Shown: one piece after another, positions 1 to 6,532 of the stretch | Numbering within the stretch: position 1 is the stretch's first letter | Layout: the number at the start of each line of letters is the position of its first letter | Source of the DNA: Clostridiales bacterium | GTDB taxonomy: Bacteria; Bacillota; Clostridia; Oscillospirales; Oscillospiraceae | Direction of reading: 5' to 3' | Length of the DNA stretch: 8,758 nucleotides | NCBI GenBank assembly: GCA_012516225.1 | Contig: JAAYWX010000183.1 | Coordinates: forward strand, 1-8,758 | Notes under the pieces: generated by a model | Databases searched by the model: none | What the model saw: only the letters and a program-made list of their open reading frames with translations | What the model was told of the DNA's origin: nothing | Program-made: the position numbers and the translations under genes

Positions 1-55
1 CTCTATATATATATGCGGGAACGGCAAACTTATGACACATTTTTAAAAGAATTTT

Positions 56-925
56 TTATGCGCTTCTCAGTATGATTGTCACTATTTCGGGATTGTTCAA
101 AAATCTCGGCATAGGCTTATTCCCTCCAAGTCCGCGCGAAATGACCATATCATAGTTTCCTTCGTTAAATACTCCCGCATCATATTCAGGCAGAAATTCT
201 TTACCCGTTCCGAATAACCCTCCAATAAAGGGAATTCTAACAACTCCGCCGTGAGCGTGTCCGCATATAATCAGGTCAACGGGCAGAGCGGGGTATTTTT
301 TCATCCAATCGTTCCTGTGCGCAAGAAGTATTTTAAATTTGTCGCCGTATCGGCGCCGCATTATCTCCGCAAAGCTGTCTGGTCTTATCATATCCGCAGG
401 ACCGTTGGGATCTTCAACTCCGGCAAGCATTATGCTTTCCCCGTCTTTTTCGAGAAAAACAAATTCGTTGCTCAAATAAACTATTCCAAGCTCTGAAAGC
501 GTCTCCGCCAAATAATCTATTTCGGTGCTCGCCCACTCATGATTTCCGCTTATGAAATAGCACGGAGCAATCTTAACCAGTTCTTCCAAAAACGGTTTAA
601 GCTCCTCCGTCTGGGCCCCACCGGTCTTTGTACTGCTCATGTTTATGAAATCACCGGTCAGCACTATTATGTCAGGTTGCTGCTTTGCCGTAAGCGCAAT
701 AATTCGGGAGTTGTTTTTTCCATATTCCGCAAGGTGCAGGTCTGAAAGCTGAACAATGCTGTATTTTTCAAAGATCTGAGGCAGATTGGCATATTTCAGT
801 TCATATTCTGTAACGGCAATTCTGTATCGGCTGTCGAGAAAAATTCCCGCTATTGCTGCAAAAAGAAGAATAAGTATTATAAGTCCCTTATGTTTACGTT
901 TTTTCGGCGCATTTGCTATCTTCAC
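56..925 (-). CDS. Membrane-anchored calcineurin-like metallophosphoesterase (YkuE/YaeI type)
   Basis: A 289-residue protein with the full motif set of the calcineurin-like metallophosphoesterase family: D62-x-H64 (SDLHL), D92 (TGDF), N128-H129 (SGNHE), H203 (LLAHRND) and H223-x-H225 (CGHAHGG). These residues normally bind two metal ions, so it should be an active phosphodiesterase or phosphatase. A basic N-terminus (PKKRKHKG) is followed by one hydrophobic segment at about residues 14-30. This predicts a signal anchor with the catalytic domain outside the membrane, as in YkuE/YaeI-type enzymes; the substrate cannot be read from the sequence. The start is GTG at 925-923, overlapping the TGA stop of the upstream NYN gene by four bases (GTGA). 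An AGGGAAG about eight bases upstream, inside that gene, supports it. The two genes are therefore probably translated in a coupled way from one mRNA. I see no clear terminator in bases 1-55. Confidence 0.9.
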   Translation of the reverse strand: MKIANAPKKRKHKGLIILILLFAAIAGIFLDSRYRIAVTEYELKYANLPQIFEKYSIVQLSDLHLAEYGKNNSRIIALTAKQQPDIIVLTGDFINMSSTKTGGAQTEELKPFLEELVKIAPCYFISGNHEWASTEIDYLAETLSELGIVYLSNEFVFLEKDGESIMLAGVEDPNGPADMIRPDSFAEIMRRRYGDKFKILLAHRNDWMKKYPALPVDLIICGHAHGGVVRIPFIGGLFGTGKEFLPEYDAGVFNEGNYDMVISRGLGGNKPMPRFLNNPEIVTIILRSA

Positions 926-1752
926 GAGTTTGCTTCCCTGTCTTTCACATACATAGGCTTTACATGAGGATCCGCTGTCGGCCTGACCTCAACTTCAAAG
1001 CGTGGGATGGCTTTAAGCATTGCGCTCAGTTTCCCGAATCCGAAGTTGCGCGGGTCAAAATCCGGCTGCTTTTTTATAATCAGATTTCCAAGGCTGCTCA
1101 TATCGGAAAAACCGTCCTCATCGGCAAGGTCGGCAATGGAGTCCGCTATAAGTGCGACGACGCTGTCCGGAACCTTTTTGGGGCCTGGTTTTTCCGAGTT
1201 TTTTTCTGAAACCGCCGTTATTTTGGGCGCAGCCTTTTTAGCTTTCTTTTCCGTAGATTTTGCAAGGGCAAGTTCCTCGTCCTTCTCCCTGTTATAACGG
1301 TCTCTTATAACTTCTATATATATAAATTTATCGCACGCCACAATAAACGGATTAGGCGTTTTTCTCTCGCCTATTCCGATAACGTACATACCCGCTTCGC
1401 GCAGTCTTATTGCAAGGCGCGTAAAATCGCTGTCACTTGATACAAGGACAAAGCCGTCTGTCTTTCCGGAATACAGTATGTCCATTGCGTCTATTATCAT
1501 AGCGGAGTCTGTAGAATTTTTCCCTGTCGTATAGCCATACTGCTGAATAGGCGTAACCGCGTTTTCAAGAAGGCTCGTCTTCCATCCGCCGACATTGGGG
1601 CTCGTCCAGTCTCCATAAATTCTCTTTATTGTCGGTGTACCGTAAATAGCTATCTCCTCCATGACGCTCCTAAGGCAGTCGCGAGGGGCATTATCGGCGT
1701 CTATAAGCACCGCAAGCCGCAAGTTGTTCAGTTCATTTGAATGGTTTGGCAT
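922..1752 (-). CDS. NYN (LabA/DUF88) ribonuclease-like domain fused to a C-terminal OST-HTH/LOTUS domain
   Basis: A 276-residue two-domain protein. Residues about 11-147 form an NYN domain of the LabA/DUF88 type, a PIN-like RNase fold. Visible acidic positions are D18 and D20 with N21 (LIDADNAP), D82 (NSTDSAMIIDAMD) and D107/D109 (SSDSDFTRLA), as expected for a metal-dependent nuclease site. A charged Lys/Ala-rich linker spans about 148-195. Residues about 198-270 look like an OST-HTH/LOTUS domain (VALIADSIADL, then FDPRNFGFGKLSAML and a closing KPMYVKD strand), a module associated with RNA binding. The architecture suggests a cytoplasmic RNA-targeting nuclease, although the target is unknown. 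The ATG start has GGAAGGG four bases upstream. It is the first gene of a two-gene unit with the metallophosphoesterase, overlapping it by GTGA. All key NYN acidic residues appear intact. Confidence 0.9.
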   Translation of the reverse strand: MPNHSNELNNLRLAVLIDADNAPRDCLRSVMEEIAIYGTPTIKRIYGDWTSPNVGGWKTSLLENAVTPIQQYGYTTGKNSTDSAMIIDAMDILYSGKTDGFVLVSSDSDFTRLAIRLREAGMYVIGIGERKTPNPFIVACDKFIYIEVIRDRYNREKDEELALAKSTEKKAKKAAPKITAVSEKNSEKPGPKKVPDSVVALIADSIADLADEDGFSDMSSLGNLIIKKQPDFDPRNFGFGKLSAMLKAIPRFEVEVRPTADPHVKPMYVKDREANS

Positions 1753-1799
1753 TTTTCCCTTCCTTTTTTATTATATAATCGATTATATCCTGCAAAACT

Positions 1800-1828
1800 A
1801 TTTTAACATAGTTGTGTCTATTCAACAA
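1800..1828 (-). promoter_or_regulatory. Candidate sigma-A promoter of the NYN-metallophosphoesterase unit
   Basis: On the minus strand TTGTTG (1828-1823) and TAAAAT (1805-1800) are 17 bases apart. A TG lies one base upstream of the -10 hexamer, giving an extended -10 (TGTTAAAAT). Transcription would start near 1793 and leave a leader of about 40 bases. A second TATAAT-like stretch at 1775-1792 has no matching -35, so I prefer this one. Confidence 0.4.
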
Positions 1829-2002
1829 CTTTGGAATCGTATGAACTTATATGTTTTAATGGTCACAAACTCTAATTCAGCGCAGTTTTAAACAATGCCA
1901 ACATAGTTATGCACATTTATATGCATTTGTCAACTAAAAATTTTATAATATTATGACTAAAAATGTCGATAATATTTTTTCTTACATATACAAGAAGCGA
2001 TA

Positions 2003-2011
2003 TGATAAAAT
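2003..2011 (+). promoter_or_regulatory. Candidate extended -10 element for the phosphatase gene
   Basis: TGATAAAAT fits the extended -10 pattern TGnTATAAT with one mismatch. The nearest -35-like hexamer, CTTACA at 1981-1986, is 19 bases upstream, which is long. An alternative pair is TTGTCA (1927-1932) with TATTAT (1949-1954), 16 bases apart. Either promoter would make an ATG at 1953 unusable or lie over it, which agrees with the GTG start chosen at 2043. Confidence 0.3.
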
Positions 2012-2029
2012 GAAATCAAATGTGGATTT

Positions 2030-2045
2030 GGGAGGTTTTTCAGTG
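2030..2045 (+). promoter_or_regulatory. Ribosome-binding site that fixes the phosphatase start at GTG 2043
   Basis: GGGAGG at 2030-2035 lies seven bases before GTG 2043-2045, an ideal Shine-Dalgarno arrangement. The in-frame ATG at 1953 has only AT-rich sequence before it. The conserved phosphatase N-terminal region (PVKGLMNARDLGGF) begins a few residues after the GTG. Confidence 0.75.
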
Positions 2046-2768
2046 ACTAATTACAGAAGACTGCCTGTCAAAGGTCTAATGAACGCAAGAGATCTTGGAG
2101 GTTTTGCGGTTTCCGGCGGGGTTACAAAATTCGGCGTATTTGTACGCTCCGATGTTCCAGCCGATCTTACGCAGGAAGACAAGCTTCTGCTAAAAAAATA
2201 TGGATTGAAGTCTGTAGTCGATTTTCGTTCATCTAAGGAATGTTCAGCAAAACCGGACGTGCTTTCCTGTGAAGCTTGGGTTTCGTATATAAATATACCA
2301 ATATATGATGAGGCAGCCGCTAAGGGAATATGTATTTCAGATAAAAAGTTTTGTTGGGCAGACCACTATATCCGTATGGTGGAATCCTGCCGTTCGTGGA
2401 TGCGGGAAGTTATAACCGTACTGTCAAAATCGGAAAGCTGTGTACTTTTTCACTGCGCCACAGGAAAAGACAGGACCGGCCTTGCGGCAATGGCTCTTCT
2501 CGGGCTGTGCGGAGTATCCGACTACGATATTGCGGCGGACTATTCCGTCAGCGGTATATATCTCCAGCCTTTATGTGAAAAACTGCTAAAAGAGGGCAAA
2601 ATAAACTCGCTTGACGATCCTTTTTTCAGCACAGCACCGGAAAATATGCTCCGTCTGACAGCGCATATTAACAAGGAGTACGGCGGTATTTGTTCTTATC
2701 TTGAATCCTGTGGAATTTCTAAAGAAACCTTGTTGTCTTTGAAAAACCGGCTTGTCCAAAAAGCTTAG
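2043..2768 (+). CDS. Tyrosine-protein phosphatase, Y_phosphatase3 / dual-specificity-like (241 aa)
   Basis: The catalytic P-loop HCATGKDRTG is present, with nucleophile C138 and phosphate-binding R144 (C-x5-R) in the numbering from GTG 2043. The N-terminal block NARDLGG and the strand VVDFRSSKE are typical of the Y_phosphatase3 (PF13350) group of bacterial Tyr/Ser phosphatases, which can act on phosphoproteins or phosphoinositides. It should be a soluble cytoplasmic enzyme, as no signal peptide or membrane segment is visible. The start was set by an excellent ribosome-binding site. The 30 extra in-frame codons from ATG 1953 encode a Lys/Tyr/Asn-rich stretch without family similarity and overlap promoter-like DNA. 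The next gene has its own promoter, so this one is probably monocistronic. No obvious GC-rich terminator follows. The physiological substrate is unknown. Confidence 0.88.
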   Translation: MTNYRRLPVKGLMNARDLGGFAVSGGVTKFGVFVRSDVPADLTQEDKLLLKKYGLKSVVDFRSSKECSAKPDVLSCEAWVSYINIPIYDEAAAKGICISDKKFCWADHYIRMVESCRSWMREVITVLSKSESCVLFHCATGKDRTGLAAMALLGLCGVSDYDIAADYSVSGIYLQPLCEKLLKEGKINSLDDPFFSTAPENMLRLTAHINKEYGGICSYLESCGISKETLLSLKNRLVQKA

Positions 2769-2836
2769 TATGATAGATATTTCAGACAGTTCCTAAACTA
2801 ATTATATACAATATATAATAATACTACTGATTTTAC

Positions 2837-2865
2837 TTGAATCCTGCCGATATTTGGGTTATAAT
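2837..2865 (+). promoter_or_regulatory. Sigma-A promoter of the parvulin gene
   Basis: TTGAAT (2837-2842) and a perfect TATAAT (2860-2865) are separated by exactly 17 bases. Transcription would start near 2872, about 30 bases before the parvulin ATG at 2904. This is the cleanest consensus promoter in the window. The rest of the gap after the phosphatase (2769-2836) is AT-rich and featureless. Confidence 0.65.
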
Positions 2866-2903
2866 CTCTTAGTATTTTCATCAGTAAAGGAATGATAGCA
2901 TAA

Positions 2904-4463
2904 ATGAGCGCATCGCAGCAAAAGAAGCTTCGCAAACAGCAGCGCGAGGAAGGTACGGAAAAGCGCCAGATAGCCCAAAAGAAAATTGAAAAAGCCCACA
3001 GACGCAGCAGGAACATCAAAATAACAGCAGTTGCTGTCATTGCTGTTATTGTTGCGGTTGTCATTGTTTTCAATTCAACTTTGCTTTACAGCAACTTTAC
3101 TGCCGTAAAAATCGGAGATGTCAGCTACACTGCCGCAGAATATGGATTCTTCTATAATTCTTATGTAAAAAACCTTGAAAGCAGCCCCTATTTCTCATAT
3201 ATGGGCATAGATCCCGCAAAACCTTACAATAAGCAGGAATATGAAAAGGGCAAGACTTGGGCGGATTTCTTTAAAGAATCCGTTCTTGACCAGATGAAAG
3301 AAATAACCGCTCTTTACGAAGAGGCACAAAAAGAAGGATTCAAGCTCAGCGACAGTGATCAAGCAGCTCTCAATTCAAGTATAGAAACCCTTAAATCAAG
3401 CCACGAAGGTAGCGATTATTCAAACGCGGACAGCTATCTTGCCTCCGTTTACGGCAAAGGTTGCAATGTCAAGGTCGTAAGTTCCCTTATCGAAAAAAGC
3501 TATATTGCTCAGGCCTATGCAGAACATAAGAATGCTTCCTTCTCTTATTCGGCAGATGATATAAAATCTTACTATGAACAAAATAAGGATAATTTAGACA
3601 ATTACACTTACCTTAGCTGCTTCATAGATGGGACAAAGTCTTCTTCAGAAGGAAGTTCCGATGTTTCAAGCGCTTCGGATATTAAGGAAACGGTTTCCCC
3701 CTCTGCTTCACCTTCAGGCTCGGAAACTGAGGAAGAATTAATGGAAAAGGCGAAATCCACCGCAGAAGCTATTATATCAAGATCTGATTCTGCGGAAGCT
3801 TTCAAGCAGGCAGTGCTTGAAAATGTAAAGACCGAAGCATCCGAAAGCACTTCCAAAGGCAGCGAGCTTATGTCCGACTATGCTAACTGGCTTAAGGATT
3901 CCTCTCGCAAAACGGGCGATACGACGGTTATTAAGTCCGGTAGCGGATACTATGCCTTATATTTTATATCCCGTGACAACAATAGTTATTATACGGTTAA
4001 TGTCCGTCACATTCTTATAAAAGCCGTTGCCGATAAAAACGGCAGTTACACCGACGAAGCCAAGGCCGCCGCAAAAAAGAAAGCTGAAGATTTGCTTGCT
4101 AAATGGAAATCCGGTGAGGCAACGGAGGAAAGTTTTGCACAGCTTGCAAAAGAAAACTCGGAAGACTCCGGATCAAACACCAACGGCGGTCTGTATGAAA
4201 ACGTCCCTAAGGGCGAAATGGTTGCAGAATTTAACGACTGGTGTTTTGCCGAAGGCAGAAAGCCCGGGGATAGGGGAATAGTTTACGGTGAAAGCGGCAG
4301 TTACAGCGGATATCATGTTATGTATTACGTTGGTCCCGGTAAGCTTTACCGCGACAAACTTGCTGAAGACAATCTGCGCAGCAAAGATTTTTCCGAATGG
4401 AAAACCGCACTTCTTGAAAAATATGATGTATCAACTGGTTTTACAGCCTCTTTGATTAAGTAA
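2904..4463 (+). CDS. Membrane-anchored parvulin-type peptidyl-prolyl cis-trans isomerase (PrsA/SurA-like foldase)
   Basis: A 519-residue protein. Residues 1-37 are very basic and polar (KKLRKQQREE...), followed by a single hydrophobic helix at about 38-56, giving an N-in signal anchor. The exported part starts with a PrsA/SurA-like chaperone region (VKIGDVSYTAAEYGFFYNSYV and helices to about 240). Next comes a Ser/Glu-rich low-complexity insert at about 245-280, then a parvulin rotamase domain at about 365-477. The domain begins VRHILIK with H369, contains FAQLAKENSEDSGSNTNGGLY, and ends SGYHVMYYVG. It should help secreted proteins fold at the outer membrane face. Unlike classic PrsA it has no lipobox cysteine, and it is much longer than the roughly 290 residues usual for PrsA. 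AAAGGA lies about 12 bases before the ATG, a weak, distant ribosome-binding site. It has its own promoter and terminator. Confidence 0.9.
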   Translation: MSASQQKKLRKQQREEGTEKRQIAQKKIEKAHRRSRNIKITAVAVIAVIVAVVIVFNSTLLYSNFTAVKIGDVSYTAAEYGFFYNSYVKNLESSPYFSYMGIDPAKPYNKQEYEKGKTWADFFKESVLDQMKEITALYEEAQKEGFKLSDSDQAALNSSIETLKSSHEGSDYSNADSYLASVYGKGCNVKVVSSLIEKSYIAQAYAEHKNASFSYSADDIKSYYEQNKDNLDNYTYLSCFIDGTKSSSEGSSDVSSASDIKETVSPSASPSGSETEEELMEKAKSTAEAIISRSDSAEAFKQAVLENVKTEASESTSKGSELMSDYANWLKDSSRKTGDTTVIKSGSGYYALYFISRDNNSYYTVNVRHILIKAVADKNGSYTDEAKAAAKKKAEDLLAKWKSGEATEESFAQLAKENSEDSGSNTNGGLYENVPKGEMVAEFNDWCFAEGRKPGDRGIVYGESGSYSGYHVMYYVGPGKLYRDKLAEDNLRSKDFSEWKTALLEKYDVSTGFTASLIK

Positions 4464-4475
4464 CGTTCGTAAAAT

Positions 4476-4514
4476 TCCGCGGCACGGGTTGCTTCTGCGC
4501 CGCGGATGCTTTTT
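4476..4514 (+). terminator. Intrinsic terminator after the parvulin gene
   Basis: TCCGCGGC (4476-4483) pairs perfectly with GCCGCGGA (4499-4506), an 8-bp GC-rich stem with a 15-base loop. A T5 run at 4510-4514 begins three bases after the stem. It lies 13 bases past the parvulin stop codon. Confidence 0.8.
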
Positions 4515-4548
4515 AGAATTTTTTACTGTATAAAATTCGGAGGTAAAA

Positions 4549-5286
4549 ATGTCAGAGCGTTTTATAAGAGCAGAAATGCTTCGTGGCAAACCCGCAATGG
4601 AAAAACTAAGCAGCAGCAGCGTTGCAGTTTTCGGACTCGGCGGTGTTGGCAGCTGGTGTGCAGAGGCGCTCTCACGCTGTGGAGTAGGCGAAATAACTCT
4701 TATAGACCATGATATAGTCAGCGAAAGCAATATAAACCGCCAGCTTTGCGCAGTTTCTTCTTCAATCGGCAAGGCGAAGGCGGAAGTAATGGCCGAAAGA
4801 CTGCGAGATATAAATCCAGACATTTCTGTTCACCCCATCGCCGCCCGCTATGAGCCGTCCGTACGAGAACAATTTTTCTGCCGCCGTTACGATTATATTG
4901 TGGACTGCATAGACCTTGTTTCATGCAAGCTTGATCTTATAGAAACCGCCGCCTCACGCGGCATTCCCATTGTATCGGCGCTTGGAGCAGGAAACAAAAC
5001 TCGGGCTGAAGATTTAAAAATATCGGACATTTCAAAAACTGAGGGCTGTCCCCTTGCCCGCGTTGTCCGGAAAGAACTAAGGAAAAGAGGAATACTCCAC
5101 CTTCCGGTTGTTTACAGCGGAGAATCTCCGCTTAAGCCGGAATGTGAGGAAACCCCTCCTCCGGGAAGGCGCAGTATTCCGGGAAGCCTTGTCTGGGTTA
5201 CTGCCACAGCGGGAATGCTTTTGTGCTCCCATGTCGTAACCCAGCTAACGAGACAGCTTATGCTTGAAGAGAAAGATATTATATGA
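4549..5286 (+). CDS. tcdA: tRNA threonylcarbamoyladenosine dehydratase (TcdA/CsdL, ThiF-E1 superfamily)
   Basis: A 245-residue protein of the E1-like ThiF/MoeB superfamily. It starts with ERFIRAEMLRG. The ATP-binding glycine motif is G29-L-G-G-V-G34 (VAVFGLGGVGSWCAEAL), followed by LIDHD (D53, D55) and NINRQ (R64, Q65). Further on are YIVDCIDLVSCKLDLI (D119, D122) and, near the C-terminus, GAGNK and CPLARVVRKELRKRGI. GAGNK plus CPLARV-R-ELKKRGI distinguish the TcdA/YgdL/CsdL group from MoeB and ThiF. Members use ATP to cyclise t6A37 of ANN-decoding tRNAs to ct6A in the cytoplasm. CxxC zinc motifs seen in MoeB/ThiF are not apparent. GGAGG at 4539-4543 lies five bases before the ATG. Its promoter is unclear: TGTATAAAAT at 4527-4536 resembles a -10 region but has no good -35. 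Its 3' end overlaps the promoter of the following TetR gene. Confidence 0.92.
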   Translation: MSERFIRAEMLRGKPAMEKLSSSSVAVFGLGGVGSWCAEALSRCGVGEITLIDHDIVSESNINRQLCAVSSSIGKAKAEVMAERLRDINPDISVHPIAARYEPSVREQFFCRRYDYIVDCIDLVSCKLDLIETAASRGIPIVSALGAGNKTRAEDLKISDISKTEGCPLARVVRKELRKRGILHLPVVYSGESPLKPECEETPPPGRRSIPGSLVWVTATAGMLLCSHVVTQLTRQLMLEEKDII

Positions 5287-5292
5287 TAGAAT
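5264..5292 (+). promoter_or_regulatory. Extended -10 sigma-A promoter of the TetR gene, overlapping the tcdA stop codon
   Basis: TTGAAG (5264-5269) and TAGAAT (5287-5292) are 17 bases apart. A TG at 5284-5285 gives the extended -10 TGATAGAAT. That TG is part of the TGA stop codon of tcdA (5284-5286). Transcription would start near 5299, leaving a leader of about 70 bases. Confidence 0.55.
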
Positions 5293-5307
5293 AAAAAAAG
5301 GTGCTTA

Positions 5308-5323
5308 TTTAATACTCATTAAA
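5308..5323 (+). promoter_or_regulatory. Candidate operator palindrome upstream of the TetR gene
   Basis: TTTAAT (5308-5313) and ATTAAA (5318-5323) form a perfect 6-bp inverted repeat around ACTC. It starts roughly ten bases past the predicted transcription start, a plausible place for autorepression by the TetR protein. It is short and AT-rich, so chance is possible. Confidence 0.25.
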
Positions 5324-5367
5324 GAGAACATTCAGCCCCTGCCTTTCTGCTGTTTGGAGGACCGCAT

Positions 5368-5910
5368 ATGTCAGAGTCGAACATTACAAAAAAGGCGCTC
5401 GCTTCAACGATGAAGGAGCTTATGATGAATACTCCTTTCTCGAAAATCAGTGTTTCAGATATATGCGAACTTTGTGGAATGCACAGAAAAAGCTTTTATT
5501 ATCATTTTAAGGACAAATATGACCTTGTAAACTGGATATTTTATCACGATTTTATTGAGATTACTATAAAAAACCAGCCACCCACTTTTTCTGAGCTTTA
5601 TCGCAGACTCTGCACATATTTTTACGAGAACCGTACATTTTACAAAAACGCTCTTTCCGTAACCGGTCAAAACTCGTTCGGAGAATATTATCAGGAGCTG
5701 TTCCAGGCCACGGTAAAGGCATATTTTGAAGACGAGTTTCCTGAGAACGACAATCTTGATCTGCTCTCGCAGTACTGCTCTGAAATTTCGCTTGCTACGC
5801 TTACAAAATGGCTGCGCTCCAACCCATGCCCCCCTCCAGACGAATATTTCAGTCTTATGCGGGGGATCGTTAAGGGGCTTTCTCTGCTTGCGGCTGAAAA
5901 TGAAGAATAA
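5368..5910 (+). CDS. TetR/AcrR-family transcriptional regulator (DhaS-like C-terminal domain)
   Basis: A 180-residue regulator. Residues about 6-58 are a TetR-type DNA-binding domain. The helix-turn-helix lies at about 27-47 (ISVSDICELCGMHRKSFYYHF), ending in the characteristic FYYHFKDKYDLV stretch. The C-terminal part (about 75-175) looks like the short all-helical TetR_C_8 type (PF14278) seen in DhaS-like Firmicutes regulators. GGAGG at 5356-5360 is seven bases before the ATG. It has its own promoter and terminator, so it is likely monocistronic. TetR repressors often control an adjacent gene, but neither neighbour (tcdA, or the convergent DUF5317 gene) is an obvious efflux or metabolic target. 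Its ligand and regulon cannot be read here. The palindrome at 5308-5323 is the best autoregulatory operator candidate. Confidence 0.9.
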   Translation: MSESNITKKALASTMKELMMNTPFSKISVSDICELCGMHRKSFYYHFKDKYDLVNWIFYHDFIEITIKNQPPTFSELYRRLCTYFYENRTFYKNALSVTGQNSFGEYYQELFQATVKAYFEDEFPENDNLDLLSQYCSEISLATLTKWLRSNPCPPPDEYFSLMRGIVKGLSLLAAENEE

Positions 5911-5914
5911 CAAA

Positions 5915-5948
5915 TCCCTGTAAGCTCTCGGAGCCTACAGGGACTTTT
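5915..5948. terminator. Bidirectional intrinsic terminator between convergent genes
   Basis: TCCCTGTAAGCTC (5915-5927) pairs with GAGCCTACAGGGA (5931-5943) with one A-C mismatch and a three-base loop. TTTT follows at 5945-5948 on the plus strand and TTTGTT follows on the minus strand. It lies four bases after the TetR stop codon and about 25 bases after the DUF5317 stop codon, so it can end both converging transcripts. Confidence 0.8.
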
Positions 5949-5968
5949 CATTATTTCATTATCCTTGA

Positions 5969-6532
5969 CTATATGTGTTTTTCGTTGTTAACCTCTGCGT
6001 TGAACGCATTTTCGTCTTTCATAACCGTAAGTACGAGAAGAAATACGCCTGCTGCTATAAATATATCCCCGGCGCTTATAAAGCTCTTCATAAATGGCAG
6101 AGGTATATAGATAACATCACCAAGAAACAAAAGACGCGCTCCGTTTTCAGCAATAAAGTAGTCTGGACGCTTCAGATATACACTTTGGGCTGAAATATCG
6201 GTATATACGGCAAGTGCCTTGGCGGATACTGGCATACGAAAGCCGTTTGCCGCAATAACGATATAATTGCACAATGTCCCCAGCCCAATAGATGAGGACG
6301 CGGTCAAATACCTTCTGTTGGAAATGGCAAACATTATTATAAGCAGATATATGGCGGTAATTACAACCGCTTTGGCCCAGAACGGGATTTGAGGGCAAAA
6401 CCTTATTATAGGGTTTAGAGCAAGCGGAGCTGCCGCAAACCAAAGCCCCCGCAAGGCACTAAGCCGAAGAAATTTTCCTTTGGCAGCCGCCCCGGCAGCC
6501 AGTCCCAATACTAATCCGAAAAATAAGAGCAT
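5969..6532 (-). CDS. DUF5317-family integral membrane protein
   Basis: A 187-residue hydrophobic protein with about five membrane segments: roughly residues 2-18, 26-45, 50-70, 78-94, and one near the C-terminus (FIAAGVFLLVLTVMK). The middle carries the DUF5317 (PF17248) pattern: NGFRMPVS, then ENGARLLFLGDVIYIPLP and SAGDIFIAAG. The biochemical function of this family is unknown. It lies directly after the HD-GYP gene, overlapping it by 22 bases, so translation is probably coupled. I chose ATG at 6532-6530 because GAGAGG (6546-6541) is eight bases upstream. A TTG two codons earlier (6538) would leave only two bases after that ribosome-binding site. The pairing suggests, by inference only, that it works with or is controlled by the HD-GYP enzyme. 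Transcription ends at the shared terminator at 5915-5948. Confidence 0.8.
   Translation of the reverse strand: MLLFFGLVLGLAAGAAAKGKFLRLSALRGLWFAAAPLALNPIIRFCPQIPFWAKAVVITAIYLLIIMFAISNRRYLTASSSIGLGTLCNYIVIAANGFRMPVSAKALAVYTDISAQSVYLKRPDYFIAENGARLLFLGDVIYIPLPFMKSFISAGDIFIAAGVFLLVLTVMKDENAFNAEVNNEKHI

Larger units (their letters stand above)
1753..2042. other. Divergent intergenic promoter region
   Basis: About 290 AT-rich bases separate the minus-strand NYN gene from the plus-strand phosphatase gene. It holds candidate promoters in both directions (listed separately) and a 9-bp direct repeat AACATAGTT at 1805-1813 and 1900-1908. It also holds the inverted pair AGTTGT (1810-1815) and ACAACT (1825-1830), which lies between and partly over the minus-strand -10 and -35 boxes. 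I see no RNA gene and no convincing small ORF. A 16-codon plus-strand reading frame from ATG 1841 lacks a good ribosome-binding site. Confidence 0.5.

Noticed and set aside
1..55. TA-rich run and A/T tracts after the metallophosphoesterase stop codon, considered as a terminator or repeat.
   Set aside because: No GC stem followed by a T-run can be drawn, and the TA run is short simple sequence at the window edge.
1841..1891. A 16-codon plus-strand frame in the divergent intergenic region.
   Set aside because: Its ribosome-binding site is weak (GGA only), its composition is unremarkable and no terminator follows.
3608..3856. Open minus-strand frame inside the parvulin gene.
   Set aside because: It is antisense to the Ser/Glu-rich insert, whose codon composition removes stop codons on the opposite strand; there is no ribosome-binding site and no recognisable domain.
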